This document shows, piece after piece, positions 46,370-56,093 of a stretch of 64,000 nt of DNA. Position 1 is the first letter of the stretch; every line of letters starts with the position of its first letter. The DNA is from Acidobacteriota bacterium. Lineage in GTDB: Bacteria > Acidobacteriota > Terriglobia > UBA7540. The stretch lies in NCBI GenBank assembly GCA_021787735.1, contig JAJYLL010000005.1, positions 26,832 through 90,831 of the forward strand, in the 5' to 3' direction. The position numbers and the translations under genes are program-made. The notes below the pieces were generated by a model, which was given only the letters and a program-made list of their open reading frames with translations, ran no database searches and was not told where the DNA came from.

Positions 46370-47779
46370 ATGAAAGAAGAAACGATCCGGGTCTGGTTTT
46401 CCAGCCGGGACAAGAGTTTTGGCGAAGTTCTTGCCCGTGCTTTGGGAGCCGGATATGAAATCTGCCAGGACAGCGCCAGGGACATTGACGCGATCCTTCT
46501 GGATGCGTCATCCGCAGGTCCCGACGAATGCGACGACATCCTGCGATCAATGAGGACCCCGTTAAAATCTTCGCCGGTGCCGCCCCCGATCATCGCAATG
46601 GTCCATGAGGATGAGCAGGAAACTGTCCATGCGTTGACTGAGGACGGAGTTTACGAGACACTTGCCAGTCCACCCGACATCCGAGAGCTTCGCCTGGTGC
46701 TGCGGCGGGCGCACCGTTATCATCAGATTGAAGTCGACCTGGCACAATCTCGATCCAGGCAGCAGACACTTGGACAGTTGGGGGACCTGATTGGCCGCTC
46801 GGAAGGCATTCAGCAGGTTTTTGAAATGGCCCGCAAAGTGGCAGCCTGCGACGTCAGCGTCCTGATCCTGGGCGAAACCGGTACGGGCAAGGAGTTGCTG
46901 GCGCGCGCCATCCATCGCCTGAGCCTGCGCGCCGATGGACCATTTGTCCCGTTCTCCTGCGCCAACCTTCCCGAACCGCTGATCGATGACGAACTCTTTG
47001 GCCATGAAAAGGGGGCTTTTACCGGAGCCGTCGGTCTGCGCCGCGGTCGTTTTGAAGTTGCCGACCAAGGAACCGTCTTCCTGGACGAAATCGGCGACCT
47101 GGCACCGGGGCTCCAGGCAAAACTGCTTCGAGTTTTGCAGGAACGGTCATTCGAGCGCCTCGGCAGCAACACTCCGCTGAACACTGATGTGCGCGTTGTC
47201 TGCGCGACCCATCATGACCTGGAAGAAATGGCCCAGGACGGTCGCTTCCGGATGGACCTCTACTTCCGCCTGAATGTTGTCCAGCTTCGAATCCCTCCGC
47301 TTCGGGAGCGCCGGGAAGACATTCCTCTCTTGATACAACAATTTCTTCGAAATTACGCCAAACAGTTCGGCAAACCGGCAAAAAGGGTCTCTGAAGCCGC
47401 TATGCGCGCTCTGGAAGAATACTTCTGGCCCGGGAACGTGCGGGAACTGGAAAACGTGGTGCAACGCGCGGTCGTTCTGTCCGATGGGAAGACCGTCGAA
47501 CTCTCGCACTTGCCTGAGAAGATCCACAATGGCATCGTCCAACCGCTGGTGGCATCCCAATACGAAGAAGCAGTTCAGGAATTCAAACGCCGCCTTGTGC
47601 TCAGGGCATTGCACGACTGCAAAGGCAACCGGACTGAGGCCGCCCGTCTCCTGGGCATCACGCGCGGGTTCCTGCATCGACTTCTCAACCAATTGAACGT
47701 TCACGCAAGTAACGCTGTTGTGCCAGCCGCAAAATGCGGCGAGATTGACGAATTACCCCCTACCCCCGAACAACAATAG
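46370..47779 (+). CDS. Sigma-54-dependent activator with degenerate receiver domain
   Basis: A 469-aa NtrC-type enhancer-binding protein. The AAA+ domain is complete: Walker A GETGTGKE at 168-175, the sigma-54-contacting GAFTGA at 215-220, Walker B TVFLDEIGD at 235-243. A Fis-type helix-turn-helix closes it (GNRTEAARLLGITRGFLHRLL). The N-terminal ~120 residues look like a receiver (AILLDASSAG would place Asp45 at the phosphorylation site). However, the acidic pair after strand 1 is SSRD rather than DD, and the switch Lys is replaced (LASPPD). Control may therefore not be by a normal histidine kinase, and none is adjacent. GGAGGAG fixes the start. Targets are unknown; the secreted pair downstream is a candidate. 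Confidence 0.9.
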   Translation: MKEETIRVWFSSRDKSFGEVLARALGAGYEICQDSARDIDAILLDASSAGPDECDDILRSMRTPLKSSPVPPPIIAMVHEDEQETVHALTEDGVYETLASPPDIRELRLVLRRAHRYHQIEVDLAQSRSRQQTLGQLGDLIGRSEGIQQVFEMARKVAACDVSVLILGETGTGKELLARAIHRLSLRADGPFVPFSCANLPEPLIDDELFGHEKGAFTGAVGLRRGRFEVADQGTVFLDEIGDLAPGLQAKLLRVLQERSFERLGSNTPLNTDVRVVCATHHDLEEMAQDGRFRMDLYFRLNVVQLRIPPLRERREDIPLLIQQFLRNYAKQFGKPAKRVSEAAMRALEEYFWPGNVRELENVVQRAVVLSDGKTVELSHLPEKIHNGIVQPLVASQYEEAVQEFKRRLVLRALHDCKGNRTEAARLLGITRGFLHRLLNQLNVHASNAVVPAAKCGEIDELPPTPEQQ

Positions 47780-48112
47780 GTCCCCACCCTACACCAGCAC
47801 ACGGAAATAATTGGGAGCTTGTAAGGGCGCAACATAGAAGATCAACCAAGTCAACGAGATACACACCACCAACAACTTTTGAGCACTCACTTGGGAAAGA
47901 ACTGTAACCCAGGCGCCCGAAAAGGTCATCCCCCGTGCGACATTGATTTAACAATCGGAAAGTGCAACCCAACGCCTGCGAGGCGAATCGAATGAAGAAA
48001 AGACCGCCTTGCAATGGGGCGGCGATGGGAGCATATTTAGAAATATAGAGGCAGGAGAGGGTTTGCAGAGAGCACACGGGCCTCGGGGCGGAGGACCAAG
48101 GGAGGAAGATCT
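47780..48112. other. Intergenic region before secreted beta-domain genes
   Basis: About 330 bp with no gene. A small CCGCC/GGCGG dyad lies at 48004-48022. No sigma-54 type promoter was recognised on inspection. Confidence 0.4.
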
Positions 48113-48952
48113 ATGATGACAACGAAAAGAGCACTCGTCACGAGTTTGTTTCTGGGCTTGCTTCTTCCCTGCCTGACGCTTGCTGCGCAGAACGGCACAC
48201 CAGCGGCTCCCAGTTCCACAACTGCCGTTGCCGCCAACGCAACAACTTCCGCTAATACTTCCCCCGCCGCGGCCAATGTTACAACTACCAACAACCAGGG
48301 TGGCGGCTTGCTTTTGCAAGCAGGGAGTTCGCTCCACGTCAGGCTGCAAACCACATTGACTTCCAAGACAAACAAGACGGGCGATAAGTTCACCGGCTAC
48401 GTGGAACAGCCTGTGATTGCTAATGGCAAGACCATCGTTCCGGTCGGTAGCCTCGTGGACGGCCATATCGTCATGGTCAAGAAATCAAAACGCATCAAGG
48501 GTGTCGGCCAGATGCGCATTGTGTTGGACGATATCACCACCGAGAACGGTGACGAATTCCTTATCAACGGTTCGCTCGAAGAGGCGCAAGGCAGTCCCTG
48601 TGCCCACACAGCAAACGACTCCGAAGGAACGATCAAAGGCTGCGGCAAGAGCGCCAAGGATGCCATGAAGGGCGCGGCCATCGCCGGCGCCATGGGCGCG
48701 GGCGCGGGAGCAACGGTGGGCATGGGGCATGAGATTGAATGCCAGTATTACGGCATGTGCGGCGGACCCAGTTTTGGAGCAGACGTAGGATATGGCGCGG
48801 CAATTGGTGCTGGCGCAGCACTCATCTACAACGTCTTCAAACATGAAAAGGCGCTCGTGCTGCTGCAGGGCACGCACCTGACATTTGTCATCGACCGCAA
48901 CGTCACTTCAAGGCCGATGCCGGCTTCAGCCAGTATTCCCCAAACTGAGTAG
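48113..48952 (+). CDS. Secreted beta-domain protein with glycine-zipper segment, unknown
   Basis: A 279-aa exported protein: signal peptide (ALVTSLFLGLLLPCLTLAAQ), a low-complexity Ala/Thr/Asn linker to about residue 62, then a beta-rich domain (LHVRLQTTLTSKTNKTGDKFTGYVEQPVI...KTIVPVGSLVDGHIVMVKKSKRIKG...MRIVLDDITTENGDEF). A Gly/Ala-rich stretch (AMKGAAIAGAMGAGAGATVG) with the look of a glycine zipper follows, plus several Cys that could pair. The beta domain recurs twice in the next protein. GGAGG lies about 8 nt before the first of two ATGs. Function unknown. Confidence 0.7.
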   Translation: MMTTKRALVTSLFLGLLLPCLTLAAQNGTPAAPSSTTAVAANATTSANTSPAAANVTTTNNQGGGLLLQAGSSLHVRLQTTLTSKTNKTGDKFTGYVEQPVIANGKTIVPVGSLVDGHIVMVKKSKRIKGVGQMRIVLDDITTENGDEFLINGSLEEAQGSPCAHTANDSEGTIKGCGKSAKDAMKGAAIAGAMGAGAGATVGMGHEIECQYYGMCGGPSFGADVGYGAAIGAGAALIYNVFKHEKALVLLQGTHLTFVIDRNVTSRPMPASASIPQTE

Positions 48953-49102
48953 TAATACTTCGCACAGGCTGTCGCGGGGATAAAACATCGGTGCGTAACC
49001 GGCGACTTGGGCGTTCCAAGATCTACGTCGCCAGCGGGGCAACCCTCCATCAGGGGTACTGACAAAAGCAGGAATATCCGGAAAACCGTTGAGGAGCCGG
49101 TC

Positions 49103-50530
49103 ATGCGTAGGGGAAGACTCATTCCCTGTATCGGGGCTATTCTTCTAATATCTTCTGTCTGTGCAGCACAGCAGCCGGCGCAACAATCTCCTATTAAGTC
49201 CAATGTGATCCCTCTGACCGTGAAACCGGACGTACCCATTCGTGTTGCCCTTGAGAAATCTGTAAGGATAAAACACGTTGGCGCTCCGATTGAAGGGCGC
49301 GTGATTCAGCCGGTGTATGTTTTTGACCGTAAAGTCATTCCTGCGGGAAGCACCTTGGTGGGTAGTGTAACAAAGATCGATCCCATCTCGCGAAAACAGA
49401 GGCTGATGGCTCTGGCGAACGGCAACCTCACTCCGTTCCGCCAGGCACACATTGAATTCAACACTCTGGTGCTGAAGGATGGCAAGCACCTCCCAATCCA
49501 GACCGCGGTCTCGCCGGGAACGTCCAATGTCGTTCGTCTTGTAGCGGGCGGAAAGAACGCCAAATCAGGACGGATACAGGGGAAAATTGCAGAGGCACGC
49601 CGACAAATCGGAGAAAGCGAACGGCAGGCCATCGCGGCCATCAAGGCTCCTCACAAATTGAGGCGGCTGGAATCTATTCTCTCTGCCCAGCTACCCTTCC
49701 ACCGCGAATTCATTGCGGAAGGAACGGAATTCACGGCCACCCTCAAAAACCCGCTGACAATGGGAACAGAAACTCTTCCCCCGAAAGAGCTGAAGAATCT
49801 GGGCTCCGGGATTCCGCCGTCCAGCACGGTGCACGTCTGGCTCACCACTCCGTTGAATTCAGCAAAGGACCATAAAGGTGCGCCTGTGGAAGCCGTCGTG
49901 TCGCAACCACTCTTCTCAAACAACCACCAATTGATTCTGCCCGAAGGCAGCCGGTTTGAGGGTGTGGTGACCCAGGCCGTGCCCGCACGGCGGCTTAACA
50001 GGAACGGCAAACTTCGCTTCACGTTCCAGCGAATCGAGCTACCTCAAGGCACTGTTCGAAAAGTGGAGGCCGGACTCCAGGCTGCCAGTGTGGCGAAATC
50101 GGCGCACCTGAAAATCGATTCAGAGGGCGGCGCTCACGCTGTAAGTTCCAAAAAGAAATACATCATGCCCGCTATTGACGTGCTGCTGGCAACGTCATCA
50201 TTCGATGGCGATTCCCAGCAGAGGGCGATCCAGGAAGGCGGCGGGCAAGGTGGAGACATCGCTGGCGGAGCCGTCAGGGGTGGCGTGGGGTTCGGGTTAA
50301 TGGGCAGCCTGATCGCAATGGCGGCTCGTTCGCAACCGGTCACGGCCGGCTTTGCATTTTACGGCGCGGCCATGTCCGTCTATTCCCACATTATGGGGCG
50401 CGGCAGCGAAGTCGTGTTTCCCAAAGATACGGACATGGAGATCCGCTTTGGAACTCACGAGGCGCCGCTACTTCCGCAGAAGCACGCCGCAACCGGGCAC
50501 GCGAAGTCCGCAGGGAATCATACGACCTGA
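49103..50530 (+). CDS. Secreted protein with two copies of the same beta domain, unknown
   Basis: A 475-aa exported protein (signal LIPCIGAILLISSVCAAQQ). Two beta domains resemble each other and the upstream protein. The first is at about 38-130 (IRVALEKSVRIKHVGAPIEGRVIQPV...KVIPAGSTLVGSV). The second is at about 245-335 (VHVWLTTPLNSAKDHKGAPVEAVVSQPL...LILPEGSRFEGVV). The phrase PxGsxxxGxV followed by a strand ending in LPQG also resembles the VirB10/TrbI C-terminal barrel. A Gly-rich hydrophobic segment near 385-425 could enter a membrane. GAGGAG 6 nt before ATG 49103 sets the start. It is 150 bp after its relative, probably one operon. Confidence 0.7.
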   Translation: MRRGRLIPCIGAILLISSVCAAQQPAQQSPIKSNVIPLTVKPDVPIRVALEKSVRIKHVGAPIEGRVIQPVYVFDRKVIPAGSTLVGSVTKIDPISRKQRLMALANGNLTPFRQAHIEFNTLVLKDGKHLPIQTAVSPGTSNVVRLVAGGKNAKSGRIQGKIAEARRQIGESERQAIAAIKAPHKLRRLESILSAQLPFHREFIAEGTEFTATLKNPLTMGTETLPPKELKNLGSGIPPSSTVHVWLTTPLNSAKDHKGAPVEAVVSQPLFSNNHQLILPEGSRFEGVVTQAVPARRLNRNGKLRFTFQRIELPQGTVRKVEAGLQAASVAKSAHLKIDSEGGAHAVSSKKKYIMPAIDVLLATSSFDGDSQQRAIQEGGGQGGDIAGGAVRGGVGFGLMGSLIAMAARSQPVTAGFAFYGAAMSVYSHIMGRGSEVVFPKDTDMEIRFGTHEAPLLPQKHAATGHAKSAGNHTT

Positions 50531-50643
50531 TGTCCCGGCCTTGGCGTTTTTCCGCGCGCTAGGCGCACCGCTTACACACAGGCACCCACACAGCATTGCA
50601 TCCTGCAACGAGTTGAGCAAGGAAGCGTTTCCGTGCAGCTTTC

Positions 50644-52119
50644 TCAGGTGGCGAGGCTTTCGGCCCCAACGGCTTTCTCTTTGGCGGGCTCTTCTTTGAC
50701 TTCCTCGTGGTAGTCGGGCTCGCTGTTAATTGCCCACAGGTCGTGCTGTGCGCCGCAGATATTCTGCGCTGCGCACAGGGCGGTCATCATGGAATGGTCC
50801 TGGTTGTTGTATTTGTGCATCCCATTCCGTCCGACAAACTGCAGGTTCTGAAGGCTGGCCTCAGCATAGGCGCGGATGGTCTCAACGCGCTCCGTCCACC
50901 CCGGGTCGTACATCGGATAGGCCTTTTGCATCCGGACCACCGTGCCGTCTTCTATTTCTTCGGGGCGGACCAGACCGAGTTGGGCAATCTCGTGCCGTGC
51001 CATCTCAATGAGCTTCGGGTCAGGGCTCGCCCAGAGTTCATCGTTCTCGAAAACAAAGTATTCCATTCCCAGACAGCTTTTGCTGGTGTCCGGAACCATG
51101 GCGGGCGACCAGTTCTTGAAGTTCTGAATGCGCCCCACCTTCACTCCCGGCTCGTGGACGTAAATCCAGTTGTCGGGTGAGACGTCCTGGCGGTTCACCA
51201 CCAGGCTGACAATCAGGAAGTCTCGGTAACGCAAATCGTTCGCTGCCCGGAAGACATTTTCCGGCGGGCGTGGGTCCAGTGCATTGATCAGGTCACGAAT
51301 GGGCATGGAGCTGATGAAGTGAGTGCCTGAAAAGCTCTCCTCGCCGCGCGGCCCGCGAGTTACCACGCTGGTTACTTTGCCTCCCTCGTGGCGGATGCGG
51401 ACCACGGGGCGTTCCATCAGGATGGGATAGTTCTGCCCGCTGAGCTTATCGGCCAGAGTTTCCCACATCTGCCCAGGGCCGCGCTCGGGATAATGGAACC
51501 GGTCGATCAGTGTCTTAGCCTTCGGCGTCTTCGAGGGGAACAAAGCGTTTCGCACCGCGCTCATCAAAGACAGGCCGCGAATCCGTTGCGCAGCCCACGC
51601 CGCCTGGATCGATGTGCAAGGCACACCCCAGACCTTTTCAGTATAGGTCTTGAAAAAGATTTGATAGAGACGCTTTCCGAAGCGGTTTGAAACCCACTCC
51701 TCAAGGTTGTCTTCTTTGGGAGTGGGAAACAGCGCTGAACGGAAGTAACTAAGAAGAATTCGCACGCTCTCAACAAGCCCCAGACCAAACAGGGCGTTTT
51801 TCGCCACCAAAGGATAAAGGAAAAACTTCTTTCGGTAATAGATGCGCGACAGGCGCGGTCTCAGGAGAAACTTGTCGCCCAGCGTCTCCTGCCAAATCCG
51901 GTTGACGTCATCCCATTTGGTAAAGAAACGGTGTCCGCCGATGTCAAAAAGATATCCCTTGTAATTAACCGTGCGCGAGATGCCGCCGACTTGCTTGTCC
52001 GCCTCCAGCACTACGGCGGCAACCTGGTATCTTGAAAGCTCCAGTGCGGCCGTCAGACCTGCGGGACCCGCCCCGATGATCACGACGGAAGCTTTTTCAG
52101 GTGCTCCCATTTCCGACAC
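50644..52119 (-). CDS. FAD-dependent oxidoreductase (amine oxidase/UDP-galactopyranose mutase-like)
   Basis: A 491-aa flavoprotein. The N-terminal dinucleotide fold is [30 protein letters not shown], followed by [23 protein letters not shown], the pattern shared by protoporphyrinogen-oxidase-like enzymes and UDP-galactopyranose mutases. The rest ([20 protein letters not shown]) is typical of members found in cell-surface polysaccharide loci. Together with the GtrA gene just upstream this suggests glycan-precursor modification. Start is GTG 52119, with GGAGG 7 nt upstream. Confidence 0.85.
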   Translation of the reverse strand: MSEMGAPEKASVVIIGAGPAGLTAALELSRYQVAAVVLEADKQVGGISRTVNYKGYLFDIGGHRFFTKWDDVNRIWQETLGDKFLLRPRLSRIYYRKKFFLYPLVAKNALFGLGLVESVRILLSYFRSALFPTPKEDNLEEWVSNRFGKRLYQIFFKTYTEKVWGVPCTSIQAAWAAQRIRGLSLMSAVRNALFPSKTPKAKTLIDRFHYPERGPGQMWETLADKLSGQNYPILMERPVVRIRHEGGKVTSVVTRGPRGEESFSGTHFISSMPIRDLINALDPRPPENVFRAANDLRYRDFLIVSLVVNRQDVSPDNWIYVHEPGVKVGRIQNFKNWSPAMVPDTSKSCLGMEYFVFENDELWASPDPKLIEMARHEIAQLGLVRPEEIEDGTVVRMQKAYPMYDPGWTERVETIRAYAEASLQNLQFVGRNGMHKYNNQDHSMMTALCAAQNICGAQHDLWAINSEPDYHEEVKEEPAKEKAVGAESLAT

Positions 52120-52143
52120 AACATTTCCTCCTAAGCTCTTTTT

Positions 52144-52611
52144 CTAGCGGAAAAGTGCCAGCTTACGCGCGCCAAAATTCCACCCGAACACCACGACACC
52201 GCTCACAGCTTTGCCAATCATGTAGTAAATTTTCAGCTTGGACTGGAAGAACCAAAGGATCAGTTCGTTGGCTCCCAATCCGACAACACCGATCAACGTG
52301 AAGATCGTCATCTCGGCCGGCGTGCTCACGATGCGCCGGCGCTCGAACACCCAGGTCCGGCACAGAGTGTAATTCACTATGGTGCCGCCGACAAACCCCA
52401 AGGGCGCAGAGACGAGGTAGTTCACCTTGAGAAACTGCGTCAGTGAAAAGAGCGCGAAGGTGTCGCAAACAAACGCTAAACCTCCTACAATCAGGTATCG
52501 CGCTAATTCCCGCCGGACGGCAGAACCAGTCCCGCTCCGGCCCGTCGGCAGCCCGGTACCGTTTGAAACAGTCTGGCTCCCGGCCGCTGGAACATCCATT
52601 GCTTCCGTCAT
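52144..52611 (-). CDS. GtrA family membrane protein
   Basis: A 155-aa protein with a polar N-terminal region of about 38 residues, then four membrane helices typical of GtrA: YLIVGGLAFVCDTFALFSL, YLVSAPLGFVGGTIVNYTLCRTWVF, a third near IFTLIGVVGLGANELILWF and a fourth near AVSGVVVFGWNFGARKLALF. GtrA proteins are thought to flip or help transfer lipid-linked sugars. The FAD oxidoreductase starts 24 bp after it ends, so they form an operon. Confidence 0.92.
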   Translation of the reverse strand: MTEAMDVPAAGSQTVSNGTGLPTGRSGTGSAVRRELARYLIVGGLAFVCDTFALFSLTQFLKVNYLVSAPLGFVGGTIVNYTLCRTWVFERRRIVSTPAEMTIFTLIGVVGLGANELILWFFQSKLKIYYMIGKAVSGVVVFGWNFGARKLALFR

Positions 52612-53009
52612 ATCACTCCTGCTTTTAACCTGGTCTGCTGACGGCTAAAGCGCTTCAGCTATCTCAAGTCTTTAGCCCCCTGCTTCTCGGTACACCGATT
52701 CCAGTGCCCCCAATTTCCCCGATATTGTACACTAAACACGTTACCGCAGGGGATAGGCATTGATGGAATGCTCACCCACTACCGTTTGGCAGGCACACGC
52801 CGGCGTTTCGTCAAGTTCCCCCAAATTGGGACTCGCCGGTTGCGTTTCAAGGCGGTAATCCGGAGCTCGTGGTAGGATACGTTGCTGCACCAACGGATCG
52901 GCTGCCTCCAGCGTGGTGCAGGAGTGATTGATGTATGCGCCCGGGTGACCCTAACGGATGTGCTGGTTCGTGCAGCGCCGGAGGCCGTTGGTTGTTTAGC
53001 CTGGGTACA
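52612..53009. other. Divergent intergenic region, GtrA and membrane-protein genes
   Basis: About 400 bp upstream of two divergent genes. No gene, repeat or clear promoter was recognised. Confidence 0.4.
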
Positions 53010-54506
53010 ATGAAAACATCAACACGAGATCACCTCTTCCTGGCGGGATTGACAGCAGGCGCGATCCTGGTTCAGGGCTACCACTTCGGGACTGAAGACC
53101 AGGCCATTTACGTGCCCGCCATAAGAAAGATTCTGGACCCTACCCTCTACCCGCACGACTCCGAGTTCTTTCTCCCGCAGACCCGCGCAACACTGTTTGG
53201 CAATCTCGTGGCCTTCATGGTTCGGTACACGCATCTTTCGTGCGCGGCAGTACTGTTTATCATTCAAATTTCATCCATTTATCTCATTCTTTTAGGTTGC
53301 CTGAAGCTCACTCGCCGTCTGTTCCATGAGTCGAGCGCCCACTGGGCAGGCACGTGCCTCGTTGCCTCACTGCTGACGATCCCCATAGCGGGAACTGCGC
53401 TTTACATTGTTGACGAATACACGCATCCCGGCGCGCTGGCCACTTTTGCACTGCTTTTCGCCCTGCTCGCAGTTTTTCCCGGTGAAACACCGGGCAAGCC
53501 TGTTGATCGAGCTTGCCTGCGGCCTCGGCCGCTGCTCTGGATAATCGTCTGGCTGGCGGCTGCGGCGCTGGTCCACATCCAAATGGCCTTCTACGGAGCA
53601 CTGTTTCTGGCGTTTTTGCTTTTCAAAATGCCAGCTCGCGCGGAGTCGCTGACACTCTCCGCTATACTTCCTCTGCGATCGTTATGGGAGCCAGCCTCCG
53701 CCGCGTGGAAGAAGGCAGCCCGGACTCGCACCGATCACTATCTTCTTCTCTGGCACTGGTACGAGCTGCTTGGGGTCGTGGCTCCGCTGGCGATTCTGGA
53801 AGGATATGCGCGGCTCGCGCGGCGGCATCAACTTCCGCGGCTGGCATACCTGTGCCGCCGTTTGGCGCTGTACGGATTGTTTGGGTTAACCGCCGGAGTG
53901 GTCCTAACGATACCGGCCAGGTTCGAAAGGCTAACGCCCTATCAGCCGATGCGCACGTTCCACATTCTTTACCTGCTTTTCTTCCTCGTAACCGGCGCGT
54001 TGATCGGCAAGTGGGTATTGCGGAATTCGCTCTGGAAATGGCTCGTCTTTTTCGTCCCGCTCTGCTGTGGAATGTTCTATGCTCAACTGCAGATTTACTC
54101 CGGCAGCCCGCACATTGAGTGGCCCGGCGCTCAGGACCCCAACCCCTGGGTGCAGGCTTTTTTGTGGATCCGCCACAATACTCCCAAAGACGCTTACTTC
54201 GCACTCAACCCGCGTTTCATGAAGCTTCCGGGAGAAGACTACCACGGATTCCGTGCCATGGCTGAGCGCAGCAGGATGGCAGATTACGTTAAAGATCCCG
54301 CAGTCGTCGCGCTGTTTCCCGATATTGGTAATGAATGGCTCAAACAGGTCACCGCTCTCCAGGGTTGGAAGCACTTTACCGTAAAAGATTTTGTGCGTTT
54401 GAAGCAGCAGTTTGGCGTGGGATGGGTCGTGCTGGAACAGCCCGGCGTTCCCGGTCTCGATTGTCCCTACCAGAACAGCCGCGTGCGAGTGTGCAGAATC
54501 GAATGA
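53010..54506 (+). CDS. Polytopic membrane protein, unknown (GT-C-like shape)
   Basis: A 498-aa integral membrane protein with around ten hydrophobic segments. After the first helix comes an external loop TEDQAIYVPAIRKILDPTLYPHDSEFF, whose acidic pair and position recall the first loop of GT-C glycosyltransferases and related lipid-sugar enzymes. The C-terminal ~110 residues form a soluble domain (QDPNPWVQAFLWIRHNTPKDAYFALNPRF...DCPYQNSRVRVCRIE). No catalytic motif can be confirmed. The ATG at 53010 has only a weak ribosome site, and the frame is open further upstream. It is divergent from the GtrA operon. Confidence 0.7.
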   Translation: MKTSTRDHLFLAGLTAGAILVQGYHFGTEDQAIYVPAIRKILDPTLYPHDSEFFLPQTRATLFGNLVAFMVRYTHLSCAAVLFIIQISSIYLILLGCLKLTRRLFHESSAHWAGTCLVASLLTIPIAGTALYIVDEYTHPGALATFALLFALLAVFPGETPGKPVDRACLRPRPLLWIIVWLAAAALVHIQMAFYGALFLAFLLFKMPARAESLTLSAILPLRSLWEPASAAWKKAARTRTDHYLLLWHWYELLGVVAPLAILEGYARLARRHQLPRLAYLCRRLALYGLFGLTAGVVLTIPARFERLTPYQPMRTFHILYLLFFLVTGALIGKWVLRNSLWKWLVFFVPLCCGMFYAQLQIYSGSPHIEWPGAQDPNPWVQAFLWIRHNTPKDAYFALNPRFMKLPGEDYHGFRAMAERSRMADYVKDPAVVALFPDIGNEWLKQVTALQGWKHFTVKDFVRLKQQFGVGWVVLEQPGVPGLDCPYQNSRVRVCRIE

Positions 54507-54559
54507 AGTGTGGGCCGTGAATTGTTACAAGATGCGCTCCAAATTTGGAGCCGGTCAGT

Positions 54560-55366
54560 TCAGCCAGAGGTTTCAGGCATAATCGAGACTTCGTCGAGCC
54601 GGATAAAATCCTGAATGACCTGCTCGTCCGAGTCATCGAGTTGACTCATCGGGCCAAAGTAAGCGACACGGCCGTCCACCAGGAAAACAACTCGGTCAGC
54701 CAGTTTCCGGGCCAGCTTCACGTCGTGCGTAACCACCACTGAAGTCAGGCCGGTCTGTCTTTTAAGCTTAAGGATCAGGTCCCCAATCAACTGAGCCATC
54801 AGAGGATCAACCATAGTGGTCGGCTCGTCATAGAGGATCGCTTCAGGTTCGGCGGCAAGCGAACGGGCGATGGCTACCGCACGCTTCATGCCTGTGCTCA
54901 GGTCTGACGGCATCAGGCCGCCGACTTCCTGCAGGTCAACCAGCGACAATAATTCGCCCACGCGGGTCTGGATGGCATCTTCAACAAGACGCTCGCCATG
55001 TGCCACGCGCTCCCGCAGCGGATAGGCAACGTTCTCCCCAACCGTCAATGAATCAAACAGCGCTCCGGATTGAAAAACCATGGTGACGCAACGGCGCACG
55101 GCAAAAAGTTCCTCCTCCGCCATTGCTGACACTTCCCTGCCGGAAACGAACACGCGGCCTGCGTCCGGTTGCAGAAAACCGAGGATATGCTTCAGGGTGA
55201 CGCTTTTGCCTACGCCGCTGCGGCCCAGCACCACAACCATTTCACCGCGCATTACCTCGAAACTTACGTCAACCAGCACAGGAAGTTCGTCAAACGACTT
55301 ATAGACGTTCTGAAACTGGATGTACGGCCGGCCGGAATCTTCCTTTTCATCGCACCCACGTATCAT
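54560..55366 (-). CDS. ABC transporter ATPase, MlaF-like
   Basis: A 268-aa ATPase resembling the MlaF subunit of lipid-transport ABC systems. Walker A is GRSGVGKS (near residue 48), the Q-loop is MVFQSGALFDSLTVGENVAYPL (the ALFDSLTV phrase is typical of Mla ATPases), and Walker B is AILYDEPTTMVDP. The ABC signature reads LSTGMKRAVAIAR instead of LSGGM, with Thr where the second-position Gly is expected. No permease (MlaE) or MCE-domain gene adjoins it; the neighbour mobA lies 13 bp upstream in the same direction. Partner subunits must be encoded elsewhere. Confidence 0.87.
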   Translation of the reverse strand: MIRGCDEKEDSGRPYIQFQNVYKSFDELPVLVDVSFEVMRGEMVVVLGRSGVGKSVTLKHILGFLQPDAGRVFVSGREVSAMAEEELFAVRRCVTMVFQSGALFDSLTVGENVAYPLRERVAHGERLVEDAIQTRVGELLSLVDLQEVGGLMPSDLSTGMKRAVAIARSLAAEPEAILYDEPTTMVDPLMAQLIGDLILKLKRQTGLTSVVVTHDVKLARKLADRVVFLVDGRVAYFGPMSQLDDSDEQVIQDFIRLDEVSIMPETSG

Positions 55367-55379
55367 GTCGCATCCCGAT

Positions 55380-56093
55380 TCATTCCGTTTCGTCTAGTTT
55401 AGCCCCCAACGCCTTGGCAACGGAATCTGATTTCTGTAAGCCCGAAGCCGCCGCAAAGGTTTCAAGCCGCTTCCTGGCGTATTCGTACTCTTCCGGAGTA
55501 TTCATATTATCGAAAACAGAAGGCGTGAAGCCAGCGCGGGCAACATCCCGCCACGGAATTGCGTTGCAATGGACCATATGGAAGAAACCACTGACCTTGT
55601 TTGCTCCCAGCGCGAGCCTGGTTCGCACGGCATAGAGCGCCCGGCGGCGATATACGGCGCACAACGGCTGGGGACGGCCGTCCCGCGAACAGGAGACGGT
55701 CACATCGCTTCCGGAATTCAGTGCACGCACCGCAAGGTAAGTAAGCATTCTGCCATTAACGAACGGCAAATCACACCCGAGAACAATGTTGAATTCCGTT
55801 CGGGATTTGAGGAGCGCGGTATAGATCCCGGCCAACGGCCCGCGTCCGGGAATTTCATCGGGAACCACGGGCACGTCGAAACAATCCAGGGAGTCCGCAG
55901 AGCCGCCCACGACAACCACACGGTGCGCCACGGTGCGCAACAACCGGATTTGGCGTGGCAGCATTCTCTCCCCCTCGATCAGGAGAGAAGCCTTGGGCTG
56001 CCCCATCCGCTGGCTTGTCCCGCCCACCAGCACAAAACCAGTCAAATAATTAGTCCACCCAGACGGTGATTGTCTCTGAAAATTCGCGCTCAT
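55380..56093 (-). CDS. mobA: Molybdenum cofactor guanylyltransferase
   Basis: A nucleotidyltransferase (237 aa) that attaches GMP to molybdopterin to form the guanine-dinucleotide cofactor. The GTP-binding loop is GFVLVGGTSQRMGQPKASL (family LAGGxSxRMGxDK), then IPGRGPLAGI and the metal-binding VLGCDLPFV. The start is placed at 56093; an upstream in-frame ATG at 56141 is possible, but no good ribosome site distinguishes them. No molybdoenzyme or other mo-cofactor gene is in the window. Confidence 0.88.
   Translation of the reverse strand: MSANFQRQSPSGWTNYLTGFVLVGGTSQRMGQPKASLLIEGERMLPRQIRLLRTVAHRVVVVGGSADSLDCFDVPVVPDEIPGRGPLAGIYTALLKSRTEFNIVLGCDLPFVNGRMLTYLAVRALNSGSDVTVSCSRDGRPQPLCAVYRRRALYAVRTRLALGANKVSGFFHMVHCNAIPWRDVARAGFTPSVFDNMNTPEEYEYARKRLETFAAASGLQKSDSVAKALGAKLDETE

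Noticed and set aside
47780-48112. Sigma-54 promoter upstream of the secreted beta-domain genes
   Set aside because: No GG-N10-GC pair with adequate flanking match to TGGCAC-N5-TTGC was found by eye, so a direct link to the activator gene is not claimed as a feature.
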